DNA from: Nitrospira sp.
GTDB lineage: Bacteria; Nitrospirota; Nitrospiria; Nitrospirales; Nitrospiraceae
Length of the DNA stretch: 64,000 nucleotides
Direction of reading: 5' to 3'
Assembly (NCBI GenBank): GCA_018242665.1
Contig: JAFEBL010000003.1
Span: 1 to 64,000, forward strand
A program made the position numbers and the translations under genes. This document shows positions 18,142-27,318 of the stretch, one piece after another (the first letter of the stretch is position 1; each line of letters begins with the position of its first letter). Under the pieces are notes generated by a model. That model had not been told where the DNA came from. It saw nothing but the letters and a program-made list of their open reading frames with translations, and ran no database searches.

Positions 18142-19164
18142 TTAGTCCTTTGGAAAGACCGACGGCATCGCCTGCCAATGGGCGCCGCCATCCACGCTCT
18201 TGTAGAGCCCGCTGCCGTTTGTGCCTGCGAACAGCACTTGTGGATCCATGGCGCTCTGAGCTAGTGAACGGATATTGGTGGTCGCCAGCCCTTCATTCAA
18301 CACTGTCCAGGTCTTGCCGCCATCGCCACTCCGGTGAATACCATCCCGCCCGGCGAGATACAGCACGCCGGCCTGCGCGCGATCCAGCACCATCGCCACA
18401 ATCATTTGATCCTGCAATGACTCACCGATGCGCACCCAGGTCGCCGCGCCATCGGTAGTTTTATAGAGCCCGGCCAGCGTCGCCGCATAGACCGTATCCG
18501 GCGCGAAAGGGTCAACTTGCACGGACGTCACGCCGAGCGCGCGCGACGTCTTCACCATGCCTTCCGGCACCAATCCGTGATTCACCTGCGCCCAATGCGC
18601 CCCTTGGTCATTCGTCTTGTACACGCCTCCGCTGGTGCCCGCATACATTACGGAGGGATGCGCGGGATCCATGCCCAGCGTCACGACCATCAACACTTCC
18701 TTCATCCCCTCCATCTTCTTGATCCATCGTTCCCCGGCATTCTTCGATTCGAATACGCCCATGGTCGTCGCGAGGAAGATGTGGTTGTCATCCGCCGGAT
18801 CGAAGACAAACTGATTCACAACGGACGAGATCGTTGCATCATCCAATCCGGTTCGAACCGAGGTCCAGCGCTGGCCGCCGTCATAACTCTTGTAAACGGC
18901 ATCCCCCTTCGTGCCCGCATAGATTGTGGCGGGATAGAGCGGATCGATCCCCATCGCAATCACGCGTGAGTGGCTCATCCCCTTCGACAGGTTACTCCAG
19001 GTCTTGCCTCCGTCACGGGATTTGTAGATGTAGTCGTTGGTGGCGATGTAGAGAATGTCGGGATTAGTGGGATGGAGTTGGATGACCACGACCGGGTCAC
19101 TGCCACCACATCCGCCGAGCAAGAGTGCGGCGAACAGGAACATACCGGCAAGAAATTTGGTCAT
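18142..19164 (-). CDS. Lipoprotein with BNR/sialidase-type beta-propeller repeats
   Basis: 340 residues. The N-terminus MTKFLAGMFLFAALLLGGCGG is a lipoprotein signal with Cys near residue 19. Then about six repeats of the form YKSRDGGKTW, YKSYDGGQRWTSV, FESKNAGERW, YKTNDQGAHW, YKTTDGAATW, HRSGDGGKTW, YKSVDGGAHW, each preceded by an Asp-Pro...-IYAGT strand. This is the Asp-box propeller of the sortilin/YCF48-like group. Likely a periplasmic scaffold or binding protein; catalytic glycosidase residues are not evident. Its upstream spacer is filled by a palindromic repeat element. Confidence 0.85.
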   Translation of the reverse strand: MTKFLAGMFLFAALLLGGCGGSDPVVVIQLHPTNPDILYIATNDYIYKSRDGGKTWSNLSKGMSHSRVIAMGIDPLYPATIYAGTKGDAVYKSYDGGQRWTSVRTGLDDATISSVVNQFVFDPADDNHIFLATTMGVFESKNAGERWIKKMEGMKEVLMVVTLGMDPAHPSVMYAGTSGGVYKTNDQGAHWAQVNHGLVPEGMVKTSRALGVTSVQVDPFAPDTVYAATLAGLYKTTDGAATWVRIGESLQDQMIVAMVLDRAQAGVLYLAGRDGIHRSGDGGKTWTVLNEGLATTNIRSLAQSAMDPQVLFAGTNGSGLYKSVDGGAHWQAMPSVFPKD

Positions 19165-19184
19165 GCGAGAACCGCGGCCCCACA

Positions 19185-19307
19185 GGGGATGGTCAAACAG
19201 GTCGCCCAGCAAGGCCGCAGCGAGGGAAGAGGCGAGGCGTACTGTGCTTGTACGTTGAGCCTCTGATCGACGCGAGAACGAAGCTGGGAGCCTGTTTCAC
19301 CATCCCC
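19185..19307 (+). repeat. Nested palindromic intergenic element, copy 1
   Basis: Outer arms 19185-19210 and 19283-19307 are inverted and pair over about 24 bases. Inside are the conserved AAGGCCGCAGCGAG and GACGCGAGAACG strands, a middle stem AGAGGC/GCCTCT, and the core GAGGCGTAC...GTACGTTGAG. It fills the gap between yajQ and the BNR lipoprotein gene. Relative to these minus-strand genes the element is in the antisense direction. Confidence 0.8.
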
Positions 19308-19310
19308 ACG

Positions 19311-19808
19311 CTAGCGGTAGTTGGTGAACTGCAGATCAATCCCAAAATCTTTCCCCTTGAGGAATGCGATCGCCGACTGCAGATCGTCTTTGCTCTTGCT
19401 GATCACTCGCACCTGTTCGCCCTGAATTTGCGCCTGCACCTTCAGCTTGGATTCCTTCACGGCCTTGGTAATTTCTTTCGCCTTCTCGGAGGAGATGCCG
19501 CTCTGGATCTTGATGGTTTGGCGAACGGTGGCGCCGAGCGCTTCCTCGACCTTGCCATAGTCGAATGCCTTGAGCGACACTCCGCGCTTGACACACTTGC
19601 TCTTGATAATTTCATTCACCGCATTGAGTTTGTACTCATCGTCGGACAAGACCACCAGTTCCTTTTCTTTCTCTTTCAACGTCAGCTCGGTCTTCGAATC
19701 CTTGAAGTCGAATCGCTGCTTGATCTCCTTCGTCGCCTGATCGACGACGTTTTTCATTTCCTGCATATTCACTTCCGACACCACATCGAATGATGATTGG
19801 TCAGCCAC
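19311..19808 (-). CDS. yajQ: YajQ family nucleotide-binding protein
   Basis: 165 residues, full length for the UPF0234/YajQ family. Typical sequence: [20 protein letters not shown] at the N-terminus, [14 protein letters not shown], and the C-terminal [19 protein letters not shown] and [10 protein letters not shown]. The family has two ferredoxin-like domains that bind nucleotides; in Xanthomonas a YajQ protein binds cyclic di-GMP. The PilZ protein about 2 kb away would fit a c-di-GMP theme, but that link is inference. Confidence 0.93.
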   Translation of the reverse strand: MADQSSFDVVSEVNMQEMKNVVDQATKEIKQRFDFKDSKTELTLKEKEKELVVLSDDEYKLNAVNEIIKSKCVKRGVSLKAFDYGKVEEALGATVRQTIKIQSGISSEKAKEITKAVKESKLKVQAQIQGEQVRVISKSKDDLQSAIAFLKGKDFGIDLQFTNYR

Positions 19809-19835
19809 GATACCCTCCTTCTCCTTCCGTCACTC

Positions 19836-21842
19836 CTAGCAACAGCCGCCGCCATGCGGCAGCGTGAATTTGCGGTCGTCATGTCGATGAATCGCCGTCT
19901 GCGCACGACCGGCCGATCCGCCGCCCGCGGTCGCGATCACTTCACTGCTGCTGAACGGGCGCTTGAGAATGACATACCCATACCACTGCTTCATGCTATC
20001 GCTCAAGACGACGACTCCCAATACGGCCACAACTGCAACGAGCACGGCATCGAGATAGAGTGCAAAGGCCCGCCCCGCTGCCAGCGTCGCCGCCTTTGCC
20101 AGGAACATCCAGAACATTTCATACGAGCCGGCCAACGTAATGCCTCCCACGAACAACATGGGGATGGCCGTGACCCAGAGATAGGGCGACTTCCACATTT
20201 TGATTAACACGGTCGTGGCGATACAGAGCGCCAGCGTGCCCAGCAATTGATTGGCCGCACCGAACATCGGCCAGATCGTGGAAATACTTCCGGTCCCGAT
20301 CAAATACGCCCAGGATCCCACCACAAAGGCACTGCTCAGCAACACGCCAGGCCACCAGTTCATCTGCCGAAAGGGCGCGTAGACTCGACCGGCCATTTCC
20401 TGAATCAGGTATCGCGCGACACGTGTTCCGGTATCGATCGTCGTGAGAATGAAGAGGGCTTCGAAGACCAGCGCAAACTGATACCAATAGGCCATCAAGC
20501 CGGCCATGCCCGGCAACGCCGAAAAGATGGAGGCCATCCCCACCGCCAGCGAGACCGCGCCTCCAGGCCGCCCGGCAACATTGACCTCGACCAGCTGGGA
20601 CAACTCGGCAATGCGGGACGGCGCGAAACCCATGGCCGTCAGCGTCTCAGCCGATAACATCGTGTTGATGGCCAGGTAGTCGCCGGGAATCAACACCGAG
20701 GCTGCAATCAGCGCCATCACGCCCACAAAGCTTTCCAACAGCATCGCCGCATACCCCACCACTGCCTGCGATTCCTGCTCGATCATCTTGGGAGTGGTCC
20801 CCGAAGACACCAGCGAGTGGAAGCCCGATATGGCGCCGCACGCGATCGTAATGAACAAAAACGGGAACAAGGTACCCGGAATAATGGGCCCCCCGCCGTT
20901 GGCGAATGAGGTCAGGCGCGGCATCTCAATCGTCGGCGCCATGAGAATCACGCCAAACCCCAGGAGGAACACCACGCCCAGCTTCATAAAGGTGGAGAGA
21001 TACCCACGCGGCACCAAAAGCATCCATCCCGGCAGAACCGACGCCAGAAATCCATAGCCAGCCAGTAGCCACACCAGCGCCGGTTTCTCAAACTCGAACA
21101 TCCAAGCATAGGACGATTGGCCGACCACGCGCCCGAACAGGACGGCGGCCAGCAGCAATACCAGACCAATCACCGACACCTCAGCGACTGCGCCAGGACG
21201 AAACTTCTGAAGATAGAAACCCATGATGAATCCAATGGGAATCGTCATGGCGATCGTGAAGGTGCCCCACGCGTTATGATAAAGCGCATTCACCACCGCA
21301 AAGCCGAGTCCCGCCAGCGCGACGACCACGATAAAGAGCACCGCCACCGCCGTCGCCGTGCCCGTAATGGACCCCAGTTCGTCATGCGCAATTTCCGGTA
21401 ACGAGCGGCCGTTGCGCCGCATCGAGGCGACCAGGATAATAAAATCCTGCACGGCCCCGGCCAGGACGGCGCCGATCACCAGCCAGAGGAAACCGGGCAA
21501 AAACCCGAACTGCGCCGCCAGCACCGGCCCGAGCAGCGGGCCAGCGCCCGCGATGGCGGCAAAATGATGACCGAACAGCACGACCCGATTGGTGGGATGA
21601 AAATTCACCCCGTCGTTCAACCGCACGGCCGGCGTCAGACGCTTGTTATCCAACTGCACCACCTGCCGGGCCAACCATCGGCCATAGAACCGATAGGCCA
21701 AGACATAGATACAGGCCGCCGCCACGACCAACCACAGACCGTTCACTTTTTCTGTGGGATTGACGACACCGACCACATGGGCAAGGGCCACAGCCCCGAG
21801 AACCGACAGCAGCATCCAGAGCACAGTCAACATGGGTTTCAT
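19836..21842 (-). CDS. cstA: Carbon starvation protein CstA-type transporter
   Basis: 668 residues, about 16 membrane segments. Family motifs: GVNFHPTNRVVLFGHHFAAIAG, AGPLLGPVLAAQFG, GAISGFHSLVSSGTTPKM, and WPMFGAANQLLGTLAL. CstA proteins import peptides or pyruvate. The C-terminal tail ends in HGGGCC, a possible metal-binding motif. Start ATG 21842 (MKPMLTVLW) is typical. No BtsS/BtsR-type two-component genes are adjacent. Confidence 0.93.
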   Translation of the reverse strand: MKPMLTVLWMLLSVLGAVALAHVVGVVNPTEKVNGLWLVVAAACIYVLAYRFYGRWLARQVVQLDNKRLTPAVRLNDGVNFHPTNRVVLFGHHFAAIAGAGPLLGPVLAAQFGFLPGFLWLVIGAVLAGAVQDFIILVASMRRNGRSLPEIAHDELGSITGTATAVAVLFIVVVALAGLGFAVVNALYHNAWGTFTIAMTIPIGFIMGFYLQKFRPGAVAEVSVIGLVLLLAAVLFGRVVGQSSYAWMFEFEKPALVWLLAGYGFLASVLPGWMLLVPRGYLSTFMKLGVVFLLGFGVILMAPTIEMPRLTSFANGGGPIIPGTLFPFLFITIACGAISGFHSLVSSGTTPKMIEQESQAVVGYAAMLLESFVGVMALIAASVLIPGDYLAINTMLSAETLTAMGFAPSRIAELSQLVEVNVAGRPGGAVSLAVGMASIFSALPGMAGLMAYWYQFALVFEALFILTTIDTGTRVARYLIQEMAGRVYAPFRQMNWWPGVLLSSAFVVGSWAYLIGTGSISTIWPMFGAANQLLGTLALCIATTVLIKMWKSPYLWVTAIPMLFVGGITLAGSYEMFWMFLAKAATLAAGRAFALYLDAVLVAVVAVLGVVVLSDSMKQWYGYVILKRPFSSSEVIATAGGGSAGRAQTAIHRHDDRKFTLPHGGGCC

Positions 21843-21969
21843 GCGCGGGATAGTAGCATAAACGCGGGGAGATAGAAGCGACGCGCGGCCACCTTTCCCA
21901 TGCGGCCATCCTGTAGGGAAACAGGAAGCGTCGTCGTGGAAGAGCGAGAACAGGGTCCACCGACTTTGC

Positions 21970-21975
21970 TATACT
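21970..21975 (+). promoter_or_regulatory. -10 element very close to the PilZ gene start
   Basis: TATACT at 21970-21975, preceded by TTGC. The -35 region is poor. Transcription would start near 21982, about four bases before ATG 21986, so the message may be leaderless. Confidence 0.35.
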
Positions 21976-21985
21976 TTCAGACGCC

Positions 21986-22381
21986 ATGCCACCCGACCGG
22001 CCCGCAGAGACATCAGCCCGAGAACGCCGCGAGTTTTATCGCATCACCGTGGTTCTGCCCGTCTGCATTCAATCGGAAACAGACCTCGAGGATTGTGCAT
22101 TCACGGAGAAATCCATCAACCTCAGTGGCGGCGGGATCGGCATGCCGGTCACCACACGCTACCCACTCGCGACACGTCTGTGCTTCACTATGCTCCTTCC
22201 CGACCAGGTCCGCTTCAAAGCCACGATCGAAGTGTTGTGGTTTGATACGCTTCCGGTCCCTGGTCCCGTCTATCGCCTTCATGCGCGCTTCGTGAAAATG
22301 AGCTCCCAGGACCGGGAGCTGTTGATCAGATATATCGTGCGCTTCCAACGCGACCATCTTCAAAATCACTATTCCGCCTAA
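21986..22381 (+). CDS. PilZ-domain protein (probable c-di-GMP receptor)
   Basis: 131 residues with one PilZ domain. The arginine-containing switch reads RERREFYRI and the second motif is NLSGGGIG (N/D-x-S-x-x-G), the two c-di-GMP contact motifs. No other domain is present, so it should act by contacting a partner. It is alone on the plus strand between minus-strand operons. No ribosome site is evident. Confidence 0.85.
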   Translation: MPPDRPAETSARERREFYRITVVLPVCIQSETDLEDCAFTEKSINLSGGGIGMPVTTRYPLATRLCFTMLLPDQVRFKATIEVLWFDTLPVPGPVYRLHARFVKMSSQDRELLIRYIVRFQRDHLQNHYSA

Positions 22382-22460
22382 CCACTCCTCCACTGGCGGC
22401 AGTTCTCGCACACAGCATCGGCCGATCGGTACGCCCCATCATTTCTCAACTGTGGGCTAT

Positions 22461-24116
22461 TCAGGGCGGGGAAACAACTCGATTAGGACCATCAGGCGTC
22501 TGACGGAGCCTTCCCGGCTCAGCCGGCCCATCCTGGAGGACCGGCTGGTAGATCTGATACCGCCCGATCGTTGCGACCAGGCGTATCCGGCGCTGGTTGA
22601 TCAGCGGGTTGTAGAAATGCGACTTGCGGCCGAAATCTCCCACCACCAGATAATCCGGGTGGTCGCGCAGCGGATCGTACGTGATGGGCACGCTGGGATT
22701 TTGATCATGTTGAATCATCTCCACCAAGGCGGCTGGAGGCGCATAGGTATACCGTCGATTCAGAAATAGGAACAATTCACTATCGTAGGTCTCGATCAAC
22801 GAGGTTGGTGGCGTCACTCGATGCACGTATTCGATCACCGCCGTGAGATCCCGATCATCCTCGCGAGAACGGAGGGCGTACCGTTCCTGCACCGCCACCC
22901 ACCCCATCACAACCAACAACAGCAGCAGCAAGACGGTCCCCGCGCGATCGCCACCATGGGACTCGCCTCGAACCAAAGCGGCTAACCTCCGCCCCATGAA
23001 AGTTAGAGAAAACCGGCCGGTGAGATCAGAGAACAAGGCCGCGGCAAACGGAGCTGCGATGAAGAGACCCGGCACCGCATATCTCGGTGCACCGGCGCAG
23101 AGCAGCGCAAACCAGGCCAGCCAGCTTCCTGCCAGCAGGAGGAGCATAGTTCGGACGGTGCGCTCAATCGACGGATGAGCCCCTTGCCGAACCGTATGAC
23201 TGAGGCTCCACGCTCCATACGCCAGCCCAGCCGTATACTCCGGCCAGCGAAGGATTGTGAGTTGGAGAGTTTCCACACGGATGGACGGAACCAGGACGAG
23301 CGCGATCGCTTGCGTCATTCCGGCGGTGGACGACTGCGGAAGGGTATGGCCAGCCAACGCGAGGTCTCTCACCACCACCAAGAACCGATATCCCAGCCAG
23401 GCTCCCGCCAACAGCCCGAGTGAACGTCGGGCCGTCGCCCAATCACGAGATATTCCAGCCAGGCAGGCCGTCCCCGCGAGCGATACCACGAAAAACGGGG
23501 CCACCTGCGCTTTCGCCATCCACGCGAGCGCCCAACATGCTCCAGCCGCCACCAGCCAGAGCCATTGGCGGGTACTGCGGAGCACGCAGGCGTATCCGGC
23601 GAGGAGAAAACAGAGCATGGGCATTTCGCCCAGTACTTGCCGACCGATCATTAAGGGGTGAATCTGCCAGCTCACAGGAACGGCGAGTGCGAGGAACAAT
23701 GCGGCAAGCGCGATCGGGCGATTGAAGGTACGACGGGCAACCACATACAGGAACAGAGACGCGAGAAACGTGTAACACAGTCCCACCATTCGTGCCTGCC
23801 AGATGCCGATGCCGAACAGGTGAAAACTCGCGGCAATCGAGGCCACCACCGGAAAATGCGCCGCGAGGGACGGCGGGGCCGGCGCACCGTTCAGCAGACA
23901 ACCGTAGTGCCCCAATTCCACCCAGGTCCGGGCGACACACACGGTCCATCCTTCGTCGAACCACAGCGGTGGAAAACTGTCCAGATGAAACAGCCCGGTG
24001 CCGAACACAACCAAGCAGAGCAGGAATGCAACGACGTAATCCGTCGCGTCGGAGGCACGCCCAAGGCGCTGGACGGCGCCGGCGTCAGTGGACACTGTGG
24101 CAACAGGAAGGGCCAT
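22461..24116 (-). CDS. GT39/ArnT-type membrane glycosyltransferase
   Basis: 551 residues with about ten membrane helices. Between the first two helices lies PPLWFDEGWTVCVARTWVE, the acidic first periplasmic loop seen in ArnT/Pmt-type (GT-C fold) enzymes that use polyprenyl-phosphate sugars. IHPLMIGRQVLGEMPMLCF and LAWMAKAQVAPF are further family-like segments. The C-terminal part is periplasmic. It is the last gene of the glycan locus and would place a sugar on a lipid-linked acceptor outside the membrane. Start ATG 24116 or 24137. Confidence 0.8.
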   Translation of the reverse strand: MALPVATVSTDAGAVQRLGRASDATDYVVAFLLCLVVFGTGLFHLDSFPPLWFDEGWTVCVARTWVELGHYGCLLNGAPAPPSLAAHFPVVASIAASFHLFGIGIWQARMVGLCYTFLASLFLYVVARRTFNRPIALAALFLALAVPVSWQIHPLMIGRQVLGEMPMLCFLLAGYACVLRSTRQWLWLVAAGACWALAWMAKAQVAPFFVVSLAGTACLAGISRDWATARRSLGLLAGAWLGYRFLVVVRDLALAGHTLPQSSTAGMTQAIALVLVPSIRVETLQLTILRWPEYTAGLAYGAWSLSHTVRQGAHPSIERTVRTMLLLLAGSWLAWFALLCAGAPRYAVPGLFIAAPFAAALFSDLTGRFSLTFMGRRLAALVRGESHGGDRAGTVLLLLLLVVMGWVAVQERYALRSREDDRDLTAVIEYVHRVTPPTSLIETYDSELFLFLNRRYTYAPPAALVEMIQHDQNPSVPITYDPLRDHPDYLVVGDFGRKSHFYNPLINQRRIRLVATIGRYQIYQPVLQDGPAEPGRLRQTPDGPNRVVSPP

Positions 24117-24170
24117 GGCTCGATAGGTTACCGACAAGCCGCTGCAGGGCCGGTTTCCGGAGTGTGCGAC

Positions 24171-25043
24171 TTACGGCATTCGATAGGCATAGAGAATCAC
24201 ATTCTGAAACCGCTGCGGCCCGTAAATCGGCATGCAGACTGCGTCTAATTGATAGTCGAACCCTTGCGTCTCCAAAGCAGTCAAAAACTCTCCGAGCCTG
24301 CCCCGCGCCCCGGCGATTTTGTGATGGTATTCAATCAACATCTCCTTCACCGCAGGCAGTTGCCCGCTGCCGATGAGATCGCTCAACACGGCGGCTTCCG
24401 CGCCCTCCACATCGATCTTCAGGAAGTCCAGCGCTCGTCCCGCCAGTTGTTCGCGCAGCACGCTAGACAAGACGAGAGTGTTCACCGCGATGGTGTCTTT
24501 CGGCATGCGTTCAAATTGCAGGCTCATGCGCGGTGAGCCGGGCCGCGAATGGTCCACATGGAACGACGCGGTACCGGACACGTCGGACAGCGCGACATTG
24601 TAGAGATGCACGCCGGTCAGGTTGTTCGTCTCGACATTCCATTTCAACAGGGCAAAGGTGTCCGGGTCCGGTTCGAATGCATGGATGTCGCTGCCGGGAT
24701 GCAACCACTTGAAGAACAGCGTGGCTAAGCCGATGTTGGCCCCGCAATCGAAGATCACCGGATGCGCGTTGGCCGTCTGGAAATAGTATTCGTTCCGAAG
24801 GAGAATGACTCTGAGCAACAGGTGCAGGGTCCGATAGTCCAAGCACCGAACGGTAAATCCCCACACCCGGTCCTGCGTGAGCGGTCGAAACGGATTGACC
24901 AGCAGCAGCTTGATGGTGACCAGCAGATACCACCACAGGATCCGGGCCTTGATCCGCGCAGGGAACTGCCCGCGCAGCAGATAGGGCGCAAACATCAGCG
25001 TGTCGAAGACGACCTCGAAGAAGAACCAGATGCCCCTGTTCAT
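24171..25043 (-). CDS. FkbM family SAM-dependent methyltransferase
   Basis: 290 residues. The SAM motif is VIFDCGANIGLATLFFKWLHP followed by AFEPDPDTFALLKWNVETNN, and the FkbM hallmark FLKIDVEGAEAAVLSDL is present. The N-terminal 55 residues are hydrophobic and suggest membrane association. FkbM proteins O-methylate sugars or small molecules. It shares a four-base ATGA overlap with the larA-like gene, so both should be translated together. Confidence 0.88.
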   Translation of the reverse strand: MNRGIWFFFEVVFDTLMFAPYLLRGQFPARIKARILWWYLLVTIKLLLVNPFRPLTQDRVWGFTVRCLDYRTLHLLLRVILLRNEYYFQTANAHPVIFDCGANIGLATLFFKWLHPGSDIHAFEPDPDTFALLKWNVETNNLTGVHLYNVALSDVSGTASFHVDHSRPGSPRMSLQFERMPKDTIAVNTLVLSSVLREQLAGRALDFLKIDVEGAEAAVLSDLIGSGQLPAVKEMLIEYHHKIAGARGRLGEFLTALETQGFDYQLDAVCMPIYGPQRFQNVILYAYRMP

Positions 25044-26392
25044 CCCGCCTCCAGCCCGCCGCTTCGCGCCGGCATTGGGGTGAGATGGTCGACAACCGTT
25101 GCGGCTCCTTCATCCTGCACAAGACCCTCAGGCAGCAGAAACGGCGCGCAACGATAGACCGCCACCGTCACAGGCCCCTGTCCATGCCGCGCTTCCAACG
25201 CGGCCCGCAGCGCCGGCCAGGCTTCGAACCGCTGAGCATGAGGGAACATCGTGTGCAAATCCTTCCCCTCCAGACCGGGCGACAACACCATCAAGTGATG
25301 TTGCTTCTGACGAATCAATTTCATGACGGTGCCCAGCTTTTCGAACGGACGGTCCAAATCAGCCAAGCGAAAATGTTTGAGGCGTCTCGCCACGCGGGAC
25401 CAGAGCGGACTGTCCACAGGAAACAATTCATGCGTCCCCAGGCCAAGCGGACAAGCGGCAATCACCACGCGGGACGCGTTCGGCCCTGCACATTCGACCG
25501 GCCACATGCCGCGATCCTGGGCAAACTGCCAGCTGGTATCGAATGGATACATATCGGCCACGACAATATCCGCCTCAGGCACTACCGGCACGGTATACAT
25601 TCGCTGCGCCGCACGGACGCCTTCCTCATGGGCCTTGACCAGATCACCGGCAAACAAACCGCTGATTTCGCGACGGTGATTGAGCGTGACATTGGCAATA
25701 AAATCGAGGCCGACCTTCCTGGCGACCGCAATCATATCCTGCCGCAGCTCCGTATGGATCGAACCACCGCGTGTGCGCGACCCACGCAAGTAGTCGTGCA
25801 TCATCCTCGTGGTCTCCACGCCGCAGACGGCGGGAAGCACAATTTTGGCGCCGCCCGAGAACCCGGCGATCGGATGAGGATAGATGCACCCCACCCCGAT
25901 CTTCAGATCACAGTCCACCACTGTACGATTGATCTGAAGCGGCAGCCCGGCGGGCGATTTACCCAGATCCACGAGATCCCCCCGGCTGTCGTGCGCCACC
26001 ACGCGCACGGCCGGCGAAAGATTGGCGCCGACCTTCTTGGCCATATCTTGCGCGGAAGCGGGAGGATGCGTGCCACCGGCCAAGAGAATGGTTATTGCGC
26101 GTTCACTCAACCCGGCCTCTTTGAGCTCTGCAATGATTGACGGGAGCAGATCTGCCGCAGGAGTCGGCCGCGTGAGGTCGTCGACGATGATCACGCACTT
26201 GGTTTTCTCCTTGGCGATCTCGCGGAGTGGTGGGGAGCCGATAGGCTGACGCAGTTTCTCCCGCATCGCCGTGGCACTCACTGCCGGAGCGTCCTGAGGG
26301 CCGACTTCCATAATCTTCCACGCAGGCGGGAAATTGATCGGCAGCGGCTCATCGCCGAACCACGCCTTGGTACGCAACTGCACGTCGCTCAT
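25040..26392 (-). CDS. LarA-type nickel-pincer racemase/epimerase homologue
   Basis: 450 residues. Residues matching the catalytic set of Lactobacillus LarA (His108, His174, Lys184, His200) appear at 109, 173, 183 and 199, with identical spacing among the last three: LLAGGTHPP, YPHPIAGFSGGAKIVLPAV and TTRMMHD. VDDLTRPTP near residue 71 is the N-terminal family motif. LarA interconverts 2-hydroxyacid stereoisomers through a Ni-pincer nucleotide made by LarBCE, none of which is here. Four-base overlaps with GT2 upstream and FkbM downstream imply a role in the glycan pathway; the true substrate is unknown. Confidence 0.87.
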   Translation of the reverse strand: MSDVQLRTKAWFGDEPLPINFPPAWKIMEVGPQDAPAVSATAMREKLRQPIGSPPLREIAKEKTKCVIIVDDLTRPTPAADLLPSIIAELKEAGLSERAITILLAGGTHPPASAQDMAKKVGANLSPAVRVVAHDSRGDLVDLGKSPAGLPLQINRTVVDCDLKIGVGCIYPHPIAGFSGGAKIVLPAVCGVETTRMMHDYLRGSRTRGGSIHTELRQDMIAVARKVGLDFIANVTLNHRREISGLFAGDLVKAHEEGVRAAQRMYTVPVVPEADIVVADMYPFDTSWQFAQDRGMWPVECAGPNASRVVIAACPLGLGTHELFPVDSPLWSRVARRLKHFRLADLDRPFEKLGTVMKLIRQKQHHLMVLSPGLEGKDLHTMFPHAQRFEAWPALRAALEARHGQGPVTVAVYRCAPFLLPEGLVQDEGAATVVDHLTPMPARSGGLEAG

Positions 26393-27303
26393 GATTTCCG
26401 CTCCACCCTGGAAGACACCGCTTGCACCATGAGGTTCGCCCTCTCTTCACCCCGGGTCGCCGACATTCCCCGACACATCTCCCAGGCAAACCCGGCGGCC
26501 TGGCATTTTTCTCCCAGCCAAAACAGGCAGAAATGCCGTGTGCGCCGAAACTTGTGCCACTCAAACGGTCCCAGCATTTTCAGCCAGAACGCTTTCAGCC
26601 AACGCGGCTTGGCTTTCTTTCCGCCCTCACCCCACAACAGGCTGTCCTGAGGCACGATTCCGGCAGGATCCGCTCGCATGACACGGAACAACATCGCGAT
26701 CCCCTCGCCCCGTTGAAAAGCGTGGCGCAAGTGCTGCAGCCCGGTCGCCTGACGCAAGTGGGTGACGGGATTCGGGACATACACCATCTTGGTGCCCCGC
26801 TTCCGCAGCCGCCAAATCAATTCCCAATCCTCGCACGTGCCGGTAAAGAGCGGGTTGAAGATATACCCATCTTCCCGCTCACAGTTCAGGAGGCAATCCC
26901 GGCGAAAGAGAATGTTTCCGGTGTTGCCGACCAATCCTCCCGGATCGAGCTGCTCAACCGCCGGAAGCGAATTGAGACGGCGAATCGCGTCCAGGAGCGG
27001 ATCCGTTTCTATGAACGTGCCGCCGGCGACGGCCGCCGTATGCCGATCGAGCGCCGCCACCAATCGCTCCAACCAGTCCGGCGGGGGAATCCCGTCATCG
27101 TCGGCAAGCGCGATCAGGTCTCCTGTCGCATGGCCAATGCCTGTATTTCTCGCCCACGCCGCGCCACGCCTGTCTCGATCGAGGATGACCAGGACTTCAT
27201 CTGGCGGTCTGGTTTGTTTCGCGAGGGCAGCCTGACACAATGCGAGGGTGTCCCGCCCTACAGTCGGAATGACGACGGAGATCTTGTGCTGATCAGCCGG
27301 CAT
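26389..27303 (-). CDS. Family 2 glycosyltransferase
   Basis: 304 residues, GT-A fold. ISVVIPTVGRDTLALCQAAL at the N-terminus, DRDRRGAAWARNTGIGHA, then the metal-binding LIALADDDGIPPPDWL. Acceptor region includes GNTGNILFRRDCLL and TGTCEDWELIWRLRKRG, with the ED-x-E general base pattern. The C-terminal 80 residues are basic and aromatic (PRWLKAFWLKMLGPFEWHKF) and may bind the membrane surface. Overlaps the larA-like gene by four bases. Confidence 0.88.
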   Translation of the reverse strand: MPADQHKISVVIPTVGRDTLALCQAALAKQTRPPDEVLVILDRDRRGAAWARNTGIGHATGDLIALADDDGIPPPDWLERLVAALDRHTAAVAGGTFIETDPLLDAIRRLNSLPAVEQLDPGGLVGNTGNILFRRDCLLNCEREDGYIFNPLFTGTCEDWELIWRLRKRGTKMVYVPNPVTHLRQATGLQHLRHAFQRGEGIAMLFRVMRADPAGIVPQDSLLWGEGGKKAKPRWLKAFWLKMLGPFEWHKFRRTRHFCLFWLGEKCQAAGFAWEMCRGMSATRGEERANLMVQAVSSRVERKS

Positions 27304-27318
27304 CTTCAGCGTTCCCTC

